Shown here: in pieces, positions 60,141-64,000 of the stretch
Position numbering within the stretch: the first letter of the stretch is position 1
Layout of the letters: each line of letters opens with the position of its first letter
Source of the DNA: Lepraria neglecta
Lineage: Eukaryota > Ascomycota > Lecanoromycetes > Lecanorales > Stereocaulaceae
Direction: 5' to 3'
Length of the DNA stretch: 64,000 bases
Assembly (NCBI GenBank): GCA_033220425.1
Contig: CM065649.1
Location: 310,001 to 374,000 of the forward strand
Notes under the pieces: generated by a model
What the model was told of the DNA's origin: nothing
What the model saw: only the letters and a program-made list of their open reading frames with translations
Databases searched by the model: none
Position numbers and translations under genes: made by a program

Positions 60141-61385
60141 CTAGCTCTCCTGCCGTGCGGGTATGGTGAGAGAAGGATCCATTCAACACTCCGACCACAT
60201 TATCGACGCGCTTATCGTTGACCTCCAATCGCATATAGTTCTTCGTATATTCGCGGACTTCGCCAAGTCTCTTCCATTCATCAAGCGAGACGGACTGTAG
60301 TCCTCGATCGACGTCGAGTCGGTTGTAAAGCCCGGGTACGTTTTTGTACTTCTGTTCCATCTCTTCAGCGACCCTACCGGAATCGGTAGCTATCTCTTTA
60401 AGCACCTTGATCAGGTCGCTGGGTATCCACTTCTGAAAAGCATCCGGCTTAGCCAGGCCCACATTTCCACTTTGACCGGTCCCTATGCTTACGATGCCAG
60501 CAACTGGGGCGTCATCTCCAAATACTCTTGCTGCTTCGGCAATGATTTGTTTGACCGGATTGTTGCATCCGATTCCAGCATCGACATATTCCACGCCTGA
60601 ACCAGGTGGTCCGATCTTGATTCTTTTGAAGAAGGTAGGAGCTGCGGATGTTGCTCGAGCCGCTTCCCAAATAGTACAATTATACTCCTTGTTTTTCGCC
60701 ACATCATAAGAACGGAAAAGCGTGGGACCAGCGGCATGGGTAACGTCGGATGTCCCAACAGCGCACACGAAGCTAATTCCCATCGACGACTAAATCAACA
60801 GGTGTGATCAGATTGGGATACAGCGCAGAAAAAGACTTACGCTCGGCATCTATAAGATTCACTCTCCCCTTCTTCATACATCTTGTCATTCGTGTGTTCG
60901 CGACCAAGGCTATTCTCTACTACTTCTTTAATCGCTTCCTCGAGTTTGGACGCTTTGAAAGTCCCATCTTTTCCTTTTGTTTTTTTAGATGAAAAGACTT
61001 TGCCGGCGAGAGCCTCGTAAGCTTTGATAGCATCGGCGGCGGACAGGCGAAGTCTTCCAAGCAGTATAGCAATAAGGCTAGGAAGTCAACACGAGAAAGG
61101 AGAGAGGTGCAGTAGATAATGGAGACGAACCCGCCGGTGCTTGTCCCGCCGATTAAGTCGAAACAATCGGCAGGTATGGGAACTTTATCGAGCTTTTCAT
61201 TCCATTTCATGCGTTCCATTAGCTCTTCGATGATGATAAGCTCGGACAAGCCTCGAATCCCGCCTCCATCTTTTCATGTATTCGCGTTACTTGGTGATAT
61301 CCGTGGTTCTCCTCTGGCGTTGCTTACCTAGTGAGAGCAGGGAAAGACCCCGCTTGGTCCTACCCGTACCTGTACCCGTTTCCAT
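60130..61385 (-). CDS. NLR gene, patatin-like phospholipase part
   Basis: Exons 61385-61328, 61269-61131, 61077-60841 and 60772 down to about 60130 fit in phase, about 358 residues. LLSLDGGGIRGLSEL spans the first intron and holds the oxyanion-hole DGGGxRG; GGTSTGG spans the second and holds the nucleophile Ser (GxSxG form). Later come TFFKRIKIGPP and VEYVDAGIGCNNPV, with the catalytic Asp in DAG. This is a complete patatin (PNPLA) domain, a known N-terminal effector of fungal NLRs. The frame ends at 60130 while the NB-ARC frame begins at 60140 in another register; a weak-donor intron ending at 60141 would link them, or the gene is frame-broken. Transposon debris lies just upstream of the start. 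Confidence 0.82.
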
Positions 61386-61389
61386 CGAC

Positions 61390-61620
61390 GTAGCCAATTT
61401 TAAATTTGAGCAGGCGTGGTACTACTATCTCAAGCGTAAGGTTACGGAGCAGCCCTCTATAATATCCACTATTGAAGCAGGCCTGGCATGATTGTTGGGA
61501 GGAGTTACCTCAGGAGCAGATAAGGAAGTGGGTTGGGAGCGTTACATTCTGCCTGGAACGAGCTATTGGAAAAGGTTTGCTGACAACCTGCATTAAGACT
61601 AGTCATTTCAGCAGACCCTT
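61390..61620 (+). mobile_element. Tc1/mariner-type transposase, 3' fragment
   Basis: The plus strand encodes YYYLKRKVTEQPSIISTIEA and, after a one-frame slip, QAWHDCWEELPQEQIRKWV, the C-terminal helices of fungal Tc1/mariner DDE transposases. It starts only a few bases from the NLR start codon on the opposite strand, so it may lie within that gene's promoter. No inverted repeats were identified. Confidence 0.6.
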
Positions 61621-62046
61621 GCCTCCAACATGTTATCTTTGCAGTTATTACTGGCTCCCGACAAGACAACTTGCAGACTCAGACGCCTTTATTCTGAGTT
61701 GTCTACAAGCTATTGGAAAGGAGCAAAAGCCACTCATGCAAAGGGATCAGCGACGCGAGCTAGCAGCGACCTTGGTTTAGGCAATCCTTAACCGGCCGGC
61801 CGGGGTCACGAATCTTCCGACCGAGCGCACCATGCTTAACTTAAGCTTCTCGCAATCTTTCCAGATGACATAGCTTTCCGAGAACCTCTCCTAATAACGT
61901 TGACTACTGACGCTTCGTCTTCTACTATGTTGGTATGATAAAGGACGAAGACATCTTTGAAAGCCAATTTAAATATTTGTGCCAAAATTATGTCTTGCAA
62001 GACCAAGTGGCAAGTATTAATTGGCTGCAGTCCGAACAGGAGCATA

Positions 62047-62356
62047 GAAGGGTCCACCCTCCAACCGTCCAAACCCCTCAGCCGGCCAGCCTTGTAGGGC
62101 TGCCGCCCGGAATTATCGATATTTCTGCTCCGGGGTACAACGCTAGGGGTCTCCTAGGGGGACAGGCAGCGAAATTTTGCAGAGCTCTACAATTCACCAA
62201 CCAGGCAAATTTCGACAAAAGGTTCTGTACCAACCCTTCAGAGACGTACAAAATCCACAATTCTATACGCAAAATAATATTGTCAAACTTCGTATCTGTG
62301 GAGTTAGAGCAAGCTGAACGGTTGGGGGGTTTGGCCGGTTGGGGGATGAACCCTTC
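62047..62356. mobile_element. 310-bp MITE with TA target duplication
   Basis: Inverted ends of about 38 bp: GAAGGGTCCACCCTCCAACC at the left and, read inward from the right, GAAGGGTTCATCCCCCAACC; they match at most positions. TA flanks both ends (62045-62046 and 62357-62358). No coding potential. The terminal GAAGGGTTCA is shared with the Fot1/pogo fragment at 24449, so the two probably belong to one family, with this copy non-autonomous. Confidence 0.75.
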
Positions 62357-62759
62357 TACCAGACTAGTGTGAACAGTCATAAGCTGTTCCTCCACTGATT
62401 CGTCATCAGTATTCTTAAGAAGGCTTGGCAACTGGCACCCTGCGCGCCTCCACCAAATTTTATATAGAAAACGCGACAAACATCAATATATCGACATATT
62501 TCGCTCTCACCGTCCCATTCTGATAAATATAAAGTCCAGCTACTATTTATAGACTAATCCTTGGTGTTGCAGGTCTTCTACCGCCTCCCACCCCTCCTAC
62601 TCCTTTGCGACTACAGTATACCTTATCGCCCTATTAACTCGGCTACTAAATCAAAAGCCGTGGTTCTTCTACATGGTCATTAGCGGCCTGATGCTATCGC
62701 TGAGAGGTTATATTGCTATAAGTCGACGGTATACAGGTGGGAGGGAAGGATCCGGGCCT

Positions 62760-63430
62760 ATGGCTCACTGAATGTACCTGGGATCCCTGGCAGAAGGGGT
62801 CCCGCGTCGAATATATACCGCTACAAAGAAGGGTCTTCTCCAATGGGTGGATAAGAATCCTTGGACTTATCAGGACGAGATGGCGGAGTTTCTGTTTGAG
62901 GAATAGGATATCCGGGTCAGCCAGCCTACGGTCTACCGACTTCTGAAAGAGTATAGAATTAGCCGTAAGCAGGGTCAGCGCATTGGTAATAATTAGAGTT
63001 AGATGTTGAGAAACGCCTGGATTGCTTTCGCCGCAGATGTTACCGCTGAGCAGCTTGTTTTCCTGGATGAGACTCTTCAAGGCGCAAAGTTGCTGGAGAT
63101 CTATGGCTTATACACTAATTGGCGATCCAGCTCGGTGGCAAGATGACATAAGAAGAGGAGACACGTGGAGTGTATTACCGGCTTATACAGTTGAGGGTTA
63201 TTTACCATGCACGGGCGTCCGCGGGGGGGATTTCAATGCTGGGCACTTTTTATAGTAGCTTACAAACGTGCTACTACCTCTCTGCAATCTATTCCCTGGT
63301 CCCCGCAGTATCTTATACCTGGACAACGTCAGCCTGCACCTGGATGCGCGTATTCGAGAAGTCGTTGAAGCTAAAGGATGCCTCCGCAAGTTCCTACCAC
63401 CTTACTTGCCAGACTATAACCCGATTAAGT
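62760..63430 (+). mobile_element. Tc1/mariner-type transposase remnant
   Basis: In plus-strand pieces: KKGLLQWVDKNPWTYQDEMA, then VSQPTVYRLLKEYRISRKQG (winged-helix DNA-binding end), AEQLVFLDE (first catalytic Asp), SILYLDNVSLHLDARI (second Asp) and LPPYLPDYNPI (third-residue region, Asp type). At least two stops or frame slips break the frame, and the sequence ends abruptly after YNPI near 63428, so the C-terminal part is missing. The missing part is of the same type as the fragment at 61.4 kb. Confidence 0.7.
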
Positions 63431-63869
63431 TATTATTCAGTGTGTGTTACACTATCGTCGGCAAATTCGAACCCGGCCCCAGCAGCCCCGGGCCAAAGCG
63501 CAATAGGCTCCAAGCTCTAAATACGCTCGAGGGTGGCCCGGAGCGCAAAACGCTCTCAACTACATAGCTTAACTCTAAAAGAATTAAAGATCCAACGCGA
63601 GACCAGCATCTCAGCCTCAGGCCTGGCCTTAGAAGCAACATGACGCAAGACATTCTCGATGATCGACGATGAACTCCTCGTGGGAGGCAATTGACGCCCG
63701 GGCTTGCGGAGAAGTCGCGATTCAAGGGAACTTGTCACATTGGGGAATGAAGTTGTAGGTAAAAAGTTCTCTCAATTTATCTAGCTATCTCAATATGCTT
63801 AAGGCATCATTACATAACTTCTCCTCTTGACAAACAACCTCTCTCATCTTCCCTTCTCTCCTTCATACC
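63431..63869. other. gap after the transposase remnant
   Basis: Begins with a CAGTGTGTGTTACACT partial palindrome where the transposase stops. A minus-strand frame at about 63556-63738 (RKPGRQLPPTRSSSSIIENV) has no recognised family. The rest is a pyrimidine-rich lead to a possible gene start. Confidence 0.35.
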
Positions 63870-64000
63870 ATGCTGCGGCCAACGCTCTGGGTACATGATC
63901 CCAGGCTGCCAGACCAGCGCCCATTACCATTATCCCTTGGGAACCTTGCGCGTAATGATGCAAAGATGCTCAACGCCGAGACAGAATCATCTGCTGGGAC
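63870..64000 (+). CDS. possible 5' end of a gene cut by the window edge
   Basis: An ATG at 63870 in a fair fungal start context (CATACCATG) follows a CT-rich leader with CTCTCATCTTCCC, as before many fungal genes. The frame begins MLRPTLWVHDPRLPDQRP and stays open for the remaining 43 codons. Too short to assign. Confidence 0.3.
   Translation, partial: MLRPTLWVHDPRLPDQRPLPLSLGNLARNDAKMLNAETESSAG

Noticed and set aside
1-64000. tRNA or rRNA genes
   Set aside because: No cloverleaf with the usual A/B box pattern and no conserved rRNA segment was noticed on either strand; this was a visual scan only.

Overview
The window is nuclear DNA of a filamentous ascomycete (Pezizomycotina, possibly Dothideomycetes; the class is a guess). 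The reasons are many short introns of about 48-110 nt with GT/AG ends, fungus-specific families (Zn2Cys6 regulators, a highly reducing PKS, DHA1/DHA2 transporters, a DUF7924 protein, a patatin/NB-ARC/TPR NLR), and AT-shifted decayed repeats with C-to-T-type stops that look like RIP.

Layout. 0.4-2.2 kb: a DHA2 drug/metabolite transporter. 2.8-4.9 kb: an unrecognised host gene split by a young 971-bp TRIM (miniature LTR element). 6.2-13.0 kb: a decayed array of four paralogues of a fungal LPxEIRLxIYxYLL (2EXR/F-box-like) family, one split by a 954-bp non-autonomous hAT-like element. 13.3-41.2 kb: what looks like a secondary-metabolite cluster, with a DHA1 transporter, an AflR-like Zn2Cys6 regulator, an FAD monooxygenase, a DUF3237 protein, a dienelactone hydrolase, a regulator fragment truncated by a pogo-type transposon, a DUF7924 protein, a highly reducing PKS (KS-AT-DH-CMeT-degenerate ER-KR-ACP), a secreted beta-propeller protein and a secreted laccase. 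41.7-52.5 kb: ordinary conserved genes, namely Enp2/NOL10 (ribosome assembly), Pex11 (peroxisome division), a large coiled-coil protein and the nuclear mRNA cap guanine-N7 methyltransferase. 52.5-57.3 kb: AT-rich decayed DNA with a broken gene, a chromodomain remnant and a decayed minisatellite. 57.3-61.4 kb: an NLR-type immune/incompatibility gene with patatin, NB-ARC and at least 11 nearly identical 42-residue TPR units. 61.4-63.5 kb: mariner/pogo DNA-transposon debris and a MITE. The last 130 bases may hold the start of another gene.

How the parts fit. The proposed cluster would have the PKS make a reduced, C-methylated chain, the monooxygenase, hydrolase, DUF3237 protein, laccase and propeller protein tailor or open it, the two MFS pumps export it, and the AflR-like factor control it. 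A short motif, TCGGA/TCCGA, is clustered in the upstream regions of these genes, including two palindromic pairs, and is the best sequence evidence for shared control. The PKS frame is not continuous near the start of its KS domain, so the cluster may be inactive in this strain or the sequence may contain an error there.

Most exon boundaries were set by eye from splice signals and frame continuity. No searches were run.
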